The translations under genes were made by a program, and so were the position numbers. Below are positions 7,990 to 14,592 of a DNA stretch of 64,000 bases, in pieces (position 1 is the stretch's first letter; each line of letters opens with the position of its first letter). Under the pieces are notes generated by a model. The model ran no database searches. It saw only the letters and a list, made by a program, of their open reading frames with translations, and was not told the origin of the DNA. Source of the DNA: Prolixibacteraceae bacterium (GTDB lineage Bacteria; Bacteroidota; Bacteroidia; Bacteroidales; Prolixibacteraceae); contig JALNYZ010000004.1 in assembly GCA_023229575.1 (NCBI GenBank), positions 1 to 64,000 on the forward strand, in the 5' to 3' direction.

Positions 7990-8328
7990 TTACTGTTCAA
8001 TCAATATTGAAATCTCATCTTTCAATTTGGGCAAATGATTAATAACAATACTCCAAATCAGATCATCAGAGATTTTATCATAGCCATGGGCAATCCGATT
8101 TCGTGCGCCAATGATTTTTTGAACGTTCTCTATTTTGAAATTTCTGTCCTTTCTTAGTATCCTGTTAGCTGCTTCACCAATAATTTCTATATCTCTTTCA
8201 ACGGCTCTTTTGGTTCTGATATCTTTGATGTAATCCTCAAATTTCTTAGGCCTTCCTTCAAAATAGCTTTCAATTTCAGTGATCGATTGCAAGATATCGA
8301 ATAACCAGGTTTTAATTTCATTGTCCAT
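7990..8328 (-). CDS. hepT: HepT-like HEPN toxin/ribonuclease (DUF86)
   Basis: 112 residues from the ATG at 8328, all-helical. The HEPN ribonuclease signature R-x4-H-x-Y is present as ARNRIAHGYD near residue 87. HepT proteins are RNases or AMPylation targets controlled by an MntA nucleotidyltransferase. The start is chosen at MDNEIKTWLF, which overlaps the 3' end of the mntA-like gene by 11 bases; the longer frame to 8352 would overlap more and lacks family similarity. The gene pair sits between an intact and a broken vsr copy and looks like an inserted module. Confidence 0.87.
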   Translation of the reverse strand: MDNEIKTWLFDILQSITEIESYFEGRPKKFEDYIKDIRTKRAVERDIEIIGEAANRILRKDRNFKIENVQKIIGARNRIAHGYDKISDDLIWSIVINHLPKLKDEISILIEQ

Positions 8329-8620
8329 AAAGCTGCAGTTTACTTGAATCAATGGATTGTCTGAGGTAGGGGTTCTTGATTGCCTTGTCTTCCAAAAGAT
8401 CTATCTCCCGTTTCAGAAGAGTTTGCAAGGATTGTTTAAAATCAAAATAATTATCAGCATAATCATACAAATCAACTCCCTGAAAATCTACTATCAAGTC
8501 AATATCACTGTCTTTTTTAAATCTGTCGGATAAGACAGAGCCAAAAACGAACAGTCGTTTGACCTTGTACATCTTGCATAAATTGCGAATAGTCTCAATG
8601 TTGCTTTCAATCACGTTCAT
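8318..8620 (-). CDS. mntA: MntA-like nucleotidyltransferase antitoxin
   Basis: 100 residues of the minimal nucleotidyltransferase fold. The active-site pattern GS-x10-D-x-D is seen as FGSVLSDRFKKDSDIDLIVDF near residues 26-46, with the third carboxylate in REIDLLED. Members transfer AMP groups to the tyrosine next to the HEPN motif of HepT, neutralising it. It is the first gene of the pair and the overlap with hepT implies coupled translation. The -7 promoter box at 8625-8632 is so close that the transcript would be almost leaderless. Confidence 0.87.
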   Translation of the reverse strand: MNVIESNIETIRNLCKMYKVKRLFVFGSVLSDRFKKDSDIDLIVDFQGVDLYDYADNYFDFKQSLQTLLKREIDLLEDKAIKNPYLRQSIDSSKLQLYGQ

Positions 8621-8624
8621 AGAT

Positions 8625-8632
8625 CAAAAGTA
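8625..8632 (-). promoter_or_regulatory. Predicted -7 element for mntA-hepT
   Basis: Minus-strand TACTTTTG matches TAnnTTTG. It ends 4-5 bases before the mntA ATG at 8620, implying a transcript with little or no leader. Confidence 0.4.
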
Positions 8633-8653
8633 TGAAAAAAATAAAGATAAGCT

Positions 8654-8908
8654 TCAAGGATGAATTTTGGGTAACACAAAATAGCGGCATCCCTTGTGGT
8701 AGTGCCAAAAGCAGCCGTTTACGAAAATGACAGTTTTGTGTTTGGGCAGGACTATATCCGGCTTTCCTGGTAAGTCTTTCACATGCAACCTGTACCTGAA
8801 TCCGTTTTTAAACAGGAACTTTCGCACCAGCATTTCGGGCTTGGTATCCTTGCTCCTGATTCTGCTCATGTTGTAGCTCCTTACTTCGGGTTCGTGTACG
8901 TCGGTCAT
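8654..8908 (-). pseudogene. Truncated second copy of vsr
   Basis: Starts MTDVHEPEVRSYNMSRIRS and follows the intact vsr through FWHYHKGCRYFVLPK, then ends after three unrelated residues. The C-terminal third, with WWLQKV and the last strand, is missing. Homology to the intact copy spans about 8664-9000 versus 7589-7927 and includes the repeat upstream, so gene and repeat were duplicated as one unit. The truncation edge lies about 40 bases upstream of mntA. Several substitutions show this is an older divergence, not an assembly duplicate. Confidence 0.85.
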
Positions 8909-8954
8909 TGCGGGGATTTGTGTAGCACTAAGGTAGTAAAATGTTTGAAGCATG

Positions 8955-9000
8955 TTGTCTGAAGCAGAATTGACCAGAATAAAAGAATTTGCAGAATTAG
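8955..9000 (+). repeat. TTGTCTG/CAGAATT repeat, copy B
   Basis: Nearly identical to copy A, and again located just upstream of a vsr start (the truncated copy at 8654-8908). The 9001-9165 stretch that follows, before the vapBC promoter, shows no gene. Confidence 0.8.
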
Positions 9001-9165
9001 ATGGGTGTAGGGGTTGAGAGGGGATAATGAGTTTGGTATTTGGGATTGAAGATAAGTTAGTATTGCAGGCTGAGGGTGCCGAAATTGATAAGCAGGTACC
9101 TGACAAAATCGTACCAAAGAGGGTTCAGCCTCCGGGAAGTTGCATTGAATTAGAGGATTTCCGCA

Positions 9166-9196
9166 TTGTTTTTTGTCAACAGATTGATTAAATTTG
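9166..9196 (+). promoter_or_regulatory. Predicted promoter of vapBC
   Basis: A -33 TTG at 9166-9168 and a -7 TAAATTTG at 9189-9196 are 20 bases apart, the spacing typical of Bacteroidota. The ATG of the antitoxin is at 9212. Confidence 0.5.
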
Positions 9197-9211
9197 TGAA
9201 AAACAGAGGTT

Positions 9212-9436
9212 ATGACTGATTTAATTTTGAAATATAACTTATTGGATCCATCCGGAAAGAAAGAAGTGCTTGATTTTATGGACTTTTTGCTGACAAAGGA
9301 GATTAAATCAAAGAAACCTATTAAAACTGCCTACAAGAAGAGAATATTAAAGGTTTCGGTCTGGAATGATTCAGACATTGACTTTATGATTCAGAATCAG
9401 CAAAAACTCAACCAATGGAAAGCTCAGGAGTGGTAG
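9212..9436 (+). CDS. Antitoxin, VapB/DUF2281-like
   Basis: 74 residues beginning MTDLILKYNLLDPSGKKEVLDFMDFLL, the N-terminal helix pattern of DUF2281-type antitoxins. The C-terminal part is basic and then ends NQWKAQEW, suited to wrapping around a PIN toxin. It overlaps the start of the toxin gene by 22 bases, the usual arrangement that couples both products. Assignment rests on size, order and the N-terminal pattern. Confidence 0.75.
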   Translation: MTDLILKYNLLDPSGKKEVLDFMDFLLTKEIKSKKPIKTAYKKRILKVSVWNDSDIDFMIQNQQKLNQWKAQEW

Positions 9437-9807
9437 TTGATACATCCATTTTTATTGATTATCTCCGGGCAAGAGATAAGAAAAATACTGATTTATATAA
9501 AATCCCAAACAGCTCAATCATTTATATACCTGCTGTCACCCTTTACGAACTCCTGATGGGGGCTACCAATGAACAAAAAAGAGAAGATGTTCGTTTATTG
9601 ACCGAAGACGTTATTGTACTGCCGTTTGATGAAGAGGTTGGTATTAGGGCTTCAGAAATTTATCACGAATTGAGAAGCGCAAATAAAATGATTGAGTTTC
9701 GTGATATCTTTATTGCGGCGACCTGCCTGGTCTATAATTTGTCGATCCTGACAACAAACATCAGCCATTTTCAAAGGATCAAGGGACTTCAAATCGAAAA
9801 TGAATGA
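9415..9807 (+). CDS. vapC: VapC-like PIN-domain ribonuclease toxin
   Basis: 130 residues with the PIN fold. Metal-binding acidic residues are visible as D9 in VVVDTSIFIDYL, the glutamate in TLYELLMG, and FRDIFIAATC near residue 97. The closing motif TTNISHFQRI is the family's TxNxxHF. PIN toxins cleave tRNA or rRNA when released from the antitoxin. The stop codon is followed at once by a vsr fragment at 9808, so the toxin-antitoxin pair fills the gap between two vsr remnants. Confidence 0.88.
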   Translation: MESSGVVVDTSIFIDYLRARDKKNTDLYKIPNSSIIYIPAVTLYELLMGATNEQKREDVRLLTEDVIVLPFDEEVGIRASEIYHELRSANKMIEFRDIFIAATCLVYNLSILTTNISHFQRIKGLQIENE

Positions 9808-9921
9808 TCCTGCTTTCCTGGTAAGTCTTTTACATGCAACCGGTACCGGAATCCATTTTTAAACAAGAACTTTCGCACAAGTAGTTCGGGCTTGGTGTCT
9901 TTGCTCCTGATCCTGCTGATA
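9808..9921 (-). pseudogene. Third, heavily deleted copy of vsr
   Basis: About 110 bases match the middle of vsr (the segment around 7686-7795, coding the LHVKNLPGKPD to SRIKS region). Here the match breaks at 9921 and joins directly to the TTGTCTG repeat, so the vsr 5' end and its leader are deleted. The other edge touches the vapC stop codon. Confidence 0.75.
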
Positions 9922-9966
9922 TTGTCTGAAGCAGAATTTACAGAATGATAGAATTAGCAGAATTAT
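9922..9966 (+). repeat. TTGTCTG/CAGAATT repeat, copy C
   Basis: Same family and orientation as copies A and B. It directly abuts the third vsr fragment. The 9967-10108 stretch after it holds no gene that I can support. Confidence 0.75.
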
Positions 9967-10108
9967 ATGGTTAAAGGAATGAGGGGTACGTGGGGATTGG
10001 TAAGTGCAAATTTGAAGCCAGATAGCCATTTTTATCTTACTGCAGGGAGAAATATCTTTTAAAAAAAAGTGAGATTCTTCGTTTTTCTTGATTTTTCGGG
10101 GTAACTTA

Positions 10109-10153
10109 TTGTCTGCATCAGAATTGACCAGAATTATAGAATTAGCAGAATAA
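10109..10153 (+). repeat. TTGTCTG/CAGAATT repeat, copy D (left arm around GxxExxY gene)
   Basis: TTGTCTGCATCAGAATT and following AGAATT words. It ends 15 bases before the ATG of the GxxExxY gene and is mirrored by copy E at 10583-10637, so the two act as inverted repeats bracketing one gene. Confidence 0.8.
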
Positions 10154-10167
10154 ATAAGGGTGAAGTG

Positions 10168-10566
10168 ATGGAGAGGGATGAGTTGACTTATAAGATTATC
10201 GGGTGCGCGATGAAGGTGCATAACGAACTTGGTAATGGGTTCCAGGAGGTCATTTACCAAAGGTGTCTGGCCATCGAATTTGTCAATGAAGGCTTAAATT
10301 TTGAAAGGGAGAAAGAGCAAAACATTTTCTACCTTGGAACAAATGTTGGAACCCGAAGGGCAGATTTCGTCGTTGAAAATCATCTGATCGTCGAATTGAA
10401 GGCGCTGATCAACCTCGAAGATGTGCATCTGGTGCAAGCCAAAAATTATGTGGTGGCCTACGATTTCGCCAGAGGCCTGCTGATCAATTTCGGCGCCATC
10501 AGTCTCCAGTATAGACTCATCTTCAACCCCAAATACCAAACTCCGCCTTCTCCCCAAGCTCCCTAA
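10168..10566 (+). CDS. GxxExxY family protein
   Basis: 132 residues. The family name motif G-x-x-E-x-x-Y is seen as GFQEVIY near residue 28, after KIIGCAMKVHNELGNG. The later core RRADFVVENHLIVELKA has the D...E-x-K arrangement of PD-(D/E)xK-type folds, and INFGAISLQYRLIF closes the domain. The function is unknown; the nuclease-like core is an inference from motif spacing. The ATG at 10168 is preferred over GTG at 10165. Inverted repeats D and E bracket it, and a 60-base relic of the same gene's 3' end lies beyond repeat E. Confidence 0.9.
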   Translation: MERDELTYKIIGCAMKVHNELGNGFQEVIYQRCLAIEFVNEGLNFEREKEQNIFYLGTNVGTRRADFVVENHLIVELKALINLEDVHLVQAKNYVVAYDFARGLLINFGAISLQYRLIFNPKYQTPPSPQAP

Positions 10567-10582
10567 CCCTCGTAAACTCTTT

Positions 10583-10637
10583 TTATTCTGCTAATTCTAT
10601 AATTCTGAAAATTCTGGTCAATTCTGTTTCAGACTAC
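10583..10637 (-). repeat. TTGTCTG/CAGAATT repeat, copy E (right arm, inverted)
   Basis: Reverse orientation relative to copies A-D. With copy D it forms terminal-type inverted repeats around the GxxExxY gene. The arms share the CAGAATTGACCAGAATT and ATAGAATTAGCAGAAT segments; copy E has one additional AGAATT word. Confidence 0.8.
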
Positions 10638-10697
10638 ATTTCGGCGCCATCAGCCTCCAGTACAAGCTCATCTTCAACCCCAAATACCAAACTCTTC
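10638..10697 (+). pseudogene. 3' relic of a second GxxExxY gene
   Basis: About 60 bases repeat the 3' end of the GxxExxY gene (TTCGGCGCCATCAG to the CCCCAAATACCAAACT segment) with several substitutions. It begins directly after repeat E and is followed by repeat F, giving a gene-end/repeat/gene-end/repeat ladder. Confidence 0.8.
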
Positions 10698-10721
10698 ATC
10701 CACTCTCAACTCCTACACCCA

Positions 10722-10779
10722 CCTAATTCTTAAAATTCTTTAATTCTGAAAATTCCGCTCAATTCTGCTTCAGACAACT
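10722..10779 (-). repeat. TTGTCTG/CAGAATT repeat, copy F (inverted)
   Basis: Ends in GCTTCAGACAAC, the reverse of TTGTCTGAAGC, and carries AATTCT words. Same orientation as copy E. Confidence 0.75.
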
Positions 10780-10849
10780 ATTTCCTCCATTCATCCCTTC
10801 AAAAATCGCCATTCACCGATTAATTATTTCAGAAGAGAGGGGCCGGGTA

Positions 10850-10857
10850 TATTTTTG
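10850..10857 (+). promoter_or_regulatory. Predicted -7 element for the small exported protein gene
   Basis: TATTTTTG matches TAnnTTTG and lies 26 bases before the ATG at 10883. Confidence 0.4.
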
Positions 10858-10882
10858 ATCAGATTTTAAAAAATTGACGACC

Positions 10883-11293
10883 ATGAGACTCCAAGTAAAT
10901 CTGATTCCTGCCCTGGCTTATGCCCTGGTGACTATGTTTTCCAACCTGGCCGGGTTGACCGTAGTGGTTGAAAAACCTTCCAAAAAACAGCAGATTGTCT
11001 CACTTCCGGTCGTGCATCACGAACTTAACAGTCAGCATAGTTGTGTTTTGGCAGCTAAAAACGGGCAGCTCATACCTGACTCATTTTCTGATTATTTTCC
11101 ATATCGATTCAACGCCATGGATTTCAGCTACAGCGCCGTAATGCAGTTTTCTCCGGAACGCCAGGTTTCTTTGAAATGGCCTCCTTCCGGATTCGGTTCC
11201 AACTGTAGGATGCGGATTAAATCTTTGGCTGACATATGCGGGAATTACTACTTTGTAAAGAATACTCCAAGTGTTCCACTGTTGCATTTGTAG
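10883..11293 (+). CDS. Hypothetical small protein with hydrophobic N terminus
   Basis: 136 residues with no family that I recognise. The N terminus MRLQVNLIPALAYALVTMF and following residues form a hydrophobic stretch that may be a signal peptide or membrane anchor. The rest is polar with PERQVSLKWPPSGFGSN and two cysteines. A Bacteroidota-type -7 box lies upstream and composition is protein-like, but the antisense strand is also open over part of it. It lies between the cassette mosaic and a tRNA and may be a remnant of accessory DNA. Confidence 0.45.
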   Translation: MRLQVNLIPALAYALVTMFSNLAGLTVVVEKPSKKQQIVSLPVVHHELNSQHSCVLAAKNGQLIPDSFSDYFPYRFNAMDFSYSAVMQFSPERQVSLKWPPSGFGSNCRMRIKSLADICGNYYFVKNTPSVPLLHL

Positions 11294-11496
11294 GAAGTAA
11301 TGGAAAAATGCAATAGGATAAACATGAGTATGTGAACCATCAGCATTTCTCTGGAATCCGCGGCAAAACAACTAAAAATAAATGATTTTCGATGCTTTCC
11401 CGGCAAAAACCCGGCATATCCAAAAACTTTGCAAGAATTCGGGAAGAAATAACAAAATTTAGGATTGGGATAAAGCGTTGCAGATAAAAATATTTT

Positions 11497-11504
11497 TATA
11501 TTTG
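11497..11504 (+). promoter_or_regulatory. Predicted -7 element of tRNA-Ala
   Basis: TATATTTG fits TAnnTTTG and lies 10 bases before the tRNA, with a TTG about 20 bases upstream in GCGTTGCAG. Confidence 0.55.
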
Positions 11505-11514
11505 CCGACTCAAT

Positions 11515-11588
11515 GGGGGATTAGCTCAGTTGGCTAGAGCGTTTGACTGGCAGTCAAAAGGTCATCGGTTCGATTCCGATATTCTCCA
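11515..11588 (+). tRNA. tRNA-Ala (anticodon GGC)
   Basis: A full cloverleaf can be drawn: acceptor GGGGGAT pairs with ATTCTCC, D arm AGCTCAGTTGGCTAGAGC, anticodon stem TTTGA/TCAAA with loop CTGGCAG (anticodon GGC), and T arm ATCGGTTCGATTCCGAT. The discriminator base is A and CCA is not encoded. yaaA starts 62 bases downstream, so the tRNA and yaaA may be transcribed together. Confidence 0.95.
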
Positions 11589-11650
11589 CAAAAAGCGTTG
11601 CAGTTAAATTTGCGGCGCTTTTTTTGTGTCAATCATCAACAAGAAAGCAT

Positions 11651-12415
11651 ATGTTAGTCATACTATCTCCTTCAAAAACCCTGGATTTTGAGCCGGCCAG
11701 TCCAACTTCAATAACATCACAGCCTGTATTTGCGAAGGAGGCAGCCGAATTGATCAGGCATTTGAAAAAGTTATCAATCGGTGAGCTGGAAGATATGATG
11801 CGGATCAGCACAAAACTGGCATGGCTGAATCAGAAACGGTTCGCTCTTTGGAAGCCTGAATTCGCGGCTGCCAATTCCAATCAGGCCATATTTTCTTTCA
11901 AAGGTGAAGTATATCACGGATTGGATGTACCGTCCATGCAGGATGGTGATGTAGAAAATTCCCAGCATCATATGCGCATTCTCTCCGGTTTGTATGGTGT
12001 ACTTAGACCGCTTGACCTGATACAGCCCTATCGCCTGGAAATGGGAACATCTTTCCGGTTTGGGAAATACGCTGACCTATACCATTTCTGGCGACAAAAG
12101 ATCACCAGGCAAATTGGCATTGATTTGAAAGAGAGCGGTTCTTACCTGCTGATCAATCTCGCTTCGCAGGAGTATTTTTCTGCAATTGAAAATAAAAAAC
12201 TGAACGCCAAAATAGTAACTCCTCAATTTTTGGAAAATACGAACGACTCTTTTAAGATGATTACTGTTTATGCCAAAAAAGCCAGAGGAATGATGGCCCG
12301 TTATATTCTTGAGTACCATATCAATTGTGAAGAAGACTTAAGGGGATTTGACGGAGATGGTTATTACTACAATAGTAACTTGTCAAAACCCGGATCGCCC
12401 GTATTCACAAGATAA
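11651..12415 (+). CDS. yaaA: Peroxide stress protein YaaA
   Basis: 254 residues of the DUF328/YaaA family, which limits intracellular iron and protects DNA during hydrogen peroxide stress; family members bind DNA. The N-terminal signature MLVILSPSKTLDF is intact, as are SGLYGVLRPLDLIQPYRLEMG, FWRQKIT and LINLASQEYFSAI. The ATG at 11651 starts the family N terminus; the open frame upstream runs back into the tRNA gene and is ignored. The C terminus FDGDGYYYNSNLSKPGSPVFTR replaces the usual FxRD ending with a variant but keeps normal length. Confidence 0.93.
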   Translation: MLVILSPSKTLDFEPASPTSITSQPVFAKEAAELIRHLKKLSIGELEDMMRISTKLAWLNQKRFALWKPEFAAANSNQAIFSFKGEVYHGLDVPSMQDGDVENSQHHMRILSGLYGVLRPLDLIQPYRLEMGTSFRFGKYADLYHFWRQKITRQIGIDLKESGSYLLINLASQEYFSAIENKKLNAKIVTPQFLENTNDSFKMITVYAKKARGMMARYILEYHINCEEDLRGFDGDGYYYNSNLSKPGSPVFTR

Positions 12416-12416
12416 A

Positions 12417-12434
12417 TCTCGCTGGTGCGAATAT
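12417..12434 (+). repeat. REP-like fragment (CTCGCTGGTGCGAAT core)
   Basis: Directly after the yaaA stop codon. Shares CTCGCTGGTGCG with 1337-1354, more than 11 kb away. Confidence 0.4.
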
Positions 12435-12456
12435 ACAAATAGCAGCATTTATGATT

Positions 12457-13113
12457 TCATAGGGTTAACTCATATGCTCCCTTTTTATTTTTCAGGACCC
12501 AATACAACCCTTTTGCATTGGATTTTAATTCAGTCAGGACTAGCACACAAATGATCTCTTCCATAAAGGAGAGTATTCCTACTGCAAACATGATGTAATA
12601 GAACAATGGATAAAAACCAATGATAAAAAGGGTGAAGAAAAAGCCCCCCATTAGAAACCCTCCAATTTTAGATGAATAAAGATGCAGACTTGGGAAACTT
12701 CTAAATTTAACGAATGATACAATTTCGGGAAGAGCAAAAAACAAAAGAAATAGATAAAAGCTCATCATATACGGTTCAATTTCTTTGGCTTTAAAACATG
12801 CAACACCTACGAAAGCAAGAACATACATACCTATGTCGGCAAATGAATCGAGTCGTGCGCCAAATTCTGATTGCAGATTAAATTTACGTGCGATAAACCC
12901 ATCCAAAACATCCGTTACAAGATTAATTAACAGCAAGATAAAGTAGGCTGACTCATTTTTTGCCAATGCAAAATAGAGAACAACAGGAAACGAAAATATT
13001 CGGTAGAACGATAATAGATTGGGAACTGTTAGTATTGATTTATCAATAAATTTAGCCATATAAGATTGATATAATCCTGTTAGTGGAATGTCGGACAAAT
13101 ACTCAGGTTTCAT
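12457..13113 (-). CDS. CDP-alcohol phosphatidyltransferase family membrane protein
   Basis: 218 residues. The CDP-alcohol phosphotransferase signature D-x2-D-G-x2-A-R-x8-G-x3-D-x3-D is perfect in DVLDGFIARKFNLQSEFGAR followed by LDSFAD, near residues 67-92. The enzyme moves a phosphatidyl group from CDP-diacylglycerol to an alcohol at the membrane. About six hydrophobic segments are visible. The acceptor alcohol (glycerol phosphate, inositol or other) cannot be read from sequence, so pgsA is not assigned. An alternative start is the internal methionine MAKFIDKSIL. It is monocistronic with its own predicted promoter. Confidence 0.9.
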   Translation of the reverse strand: MKPEYLSDIPLTGLYQSYMAKFIDKSILTVPNLLSFYRIFSFPVVLYFALAKNESAYFILLLINLVTDVLDGFIARKFNLQSEFGARLDSFADIGMYVLAFVGVACFKAKEIEPYMMSFYLFLLFFALPEIVSFVKFRSFPSLHLYSSKIGGFLMGGFFFTLFIIGFYPLFYYIMFAVGILSFMEEIICVLVLTELKSNAKGLYWVLKNKKGAYELTL

Positions 13114-13145
13114 CGTTTAGGTTATACTTCCAAGCTTAATACTTC

Positions 13146-13174
13146 CAAAGTTATGAAATTATTTTGCATTTCAA
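13146..13174 (-). promoter_or_regulatory. Predicted promoter of the CDP-alcohol phosphatidyltransferase gene
   Basis: On the minus strand, TTG then 18 bases, then TAACTTTG (13146-13153), matching the -33/-7 pattern, about 33 bases upstream of the ATG at 13113. Confidence 0.45.
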
Positions 13175-13203
13175 TTTTCCCCTGAGGTCGCTAAATTCAC
13201 ATT

Positions 13204-13413
13204 CTATAAAAGCTCATTACTCCCATCGAACGGGATATCATCGTCCGGATCATGATCGAACGGCCCGACTCCGGGCGGATTGAATAGCCCCCAGCGATCG
13301 ATGACATAATCCCATTTGTCGAATTTAGAGACCCAGTCGATAAACAACAACCGGTACTCTTCCAGCAAATCCCTGACGATTTGAAAATAGGCCACATGCT
13401 CAAATCCAAACAT
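13204..13413 (-). CDS. Small acidic protein downstream of dprA, unknown function
   Basis: 69 residues, MFGFEHVAYFQIVRDLLEEY then a tryptophan-rich middle (WVSKFDKWDYVIDRWG) and a very acidic tail (DHDPDDDIPFDGSNE). No family recognised. It starts 24 bases after the dprA stop codon on the same strand, so it is probably the third gene of the recQ-dprA operon. The acidic tail could mimic DNA or bind a basic partner; this is speculation. A competing frame over the same bases has poorer composition. Confidence 0.5.
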   Translation of the reverse strand: MFGFEHVAYFQIVRDLLEEYRLLFIDWVSKFDKWDYVIDRWGLFNPPGVGPFDHDPDDDIPFDGSNELL

Positions 13414-13436
13414 CTCGAGAGAGTGAAAAAATCCTA

Positions 13437-14591
13437 TCAGAAAAGCTCCTTTTGCTCAGGTTCAGGCCGGGTGCTTTTTAACAGGTATTTTGTCGTTTTT
13501 CCATTCCTTACGGACTGGACCGACTCCATACCTTTTATAATAGAAGCCAGTTTACCGGCAGTTAGGTTCAGTTGCCCCTTTTCCAAAATCTCATTCAGGG
13601 AAAGTGACTTACCCGTAAGTACCCGCAGGATCTTATCAGGAATATTTTCAAGAGAAACAGTAGCATCAGTGACCAGCGAAGAGACGACCGATTGTTCACT
13701 ATAACCTGAATTTAGAATCTCATTCCCATTGAAATCAACGGGTTTCGCACCCTTTTGAATAAGTGCGACATTGGCATTTTTTTCACCCGGATCAGGTTGC
13801 CTGACATAAATTTTCCGGCCCTTTCTGAGACCATCCACTACCCCTGCCCAGGTTCCTCCCTTTTCGCTGGATTCGGCTACATAAATTTCGTCTGCGAGTC
13901 CGTAAATGATCGGATTACGGGCCATAGCCAGGGGCACCGACCACCCTGCTTTTGGAGGAAATGTACTCAAAACCAATACATCCCCATCTACAATTTGCTT
14001 GTAATAAGTTTTGAATCCGGAGTTGAACGTAGTTATCCCCTGTGGCAACACGATGATGCTCTGGCCTTTGTATTTGATCGCCGAATCCAGGGCCTGCTTG
14101 TCAACCCCTTTTGCAAATCCGCTCACCACCACCTTGTACTCTTTGCTGGCTAGCCTGGCAATGTTGTCGGCAAATTCCAATGATTTACCGTCTGCTTCCC
14201 TGGATCCTACAATGGCAATAGACAGTTCCTTTAAGATTTGTTTGTTCCCTTTTACATAAAGCAAAGATGGCGACTGGGTTGCCTTTAAATTTTGCTTCAA
14301 GGTCGGGGAATATTCTGGTGAGGTGATTGGCAACAGATCATAACCCTGACTCAATAGATTCTCAGCAAAAAAGGCGTTGTTGGGAAGTTCTGATTTGGCA
14401 TTTTGCAAATCCAGAATATCCGTAGGAGTTAGTTGATACCTTTCTGACCAAACCGTTTCGGAAAGATTGAAAAACTCTTCGATCGATATTTTCTCATCAT
14501 GGAAGAACCTCACAATAAGACCATTAATCTTACCGATACCCCATTTCGGCAGATGGGCCAACGTAATCCAGTAGGTTGCTTCGTTTTTCAT
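13437..14591 (-). CDS. dprA: DprA/Smf-like DNA-processing protein
   Basis: 384 residues. The central Rossmann-like DprA domain is clear: LSIAIVGSREADGKSLEFAD at about residue 122, VVVSGFAKGVDKQALDSA, IIVLPQGI, and EKGGTWAGVVDGLRKGR. A C-terminal winged helix follows (LSLNEILEKGQLNLTAGKL). Classical DprA loads RecA on incoming single strands in transformation. The N-terminal 110 residues are longer than in the shortest family members. The ATG is one base after the stop of the RecQ-like gene (TGAAATG), so the two are translated together. Such pairing suggests a dedicated nucleic-acid-sensing or defence role more than general competence; this is inference. Confidence 0.88.
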   Translation of the reverse strand: MKNEATYWITLAHLPKWGIGKINGLIVRFFHDEKISIEEFFNLSETVWSERYQLTPTDILDLQNAKSELPNNAFFAENLLSQGYDLLPITSPEYSPTLKQNLKATQSPSLLYVKGNKQILKELSIAIVGSREADGKSLEFADNIARLASKEYKVVVSGFAKGVDKQALDSAIKYKGQSIIVLPQGITTFNSGFKTYYKQIVDGDVLVLSTFPPKAGWSVPLAMARNPIIYGLADEIYVAESSEKGGTWAGVVDGLRKGRKIYVRQPDPGEKNANVALIQKGAKPVDFNGNEILNSGYSEQSVVSSLVTDATVSLENIPDKILRVLTGKSLSLNEILEKGQLNLTAGKLASIIKGMESVQSVRNGKTTKYLLKSTRPEPEQKELF

Positions 14592-14592
14592 T

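Noticed and set aside
9859..10260. A minus-strand frame covering repeats C and D
   Set aside because: It only translates the dispersed repeat (the SANSIILVNS pattern) and overlaps the GxxExxY start.
11081..11371. A 96-residue minus-strand frame opposite the small exported protein
   Set aside because: No family pattern and poor start; the plus-strand frame has a promoter and a signal-like N terminus.
11515..12415. tRNA-Ala as an integration site of a genomic island
   Set aside because: No duplicated tRNA 3' end or integrase is visible; yaaA downstream is core and the cassette mosaic ends before the tRNA.
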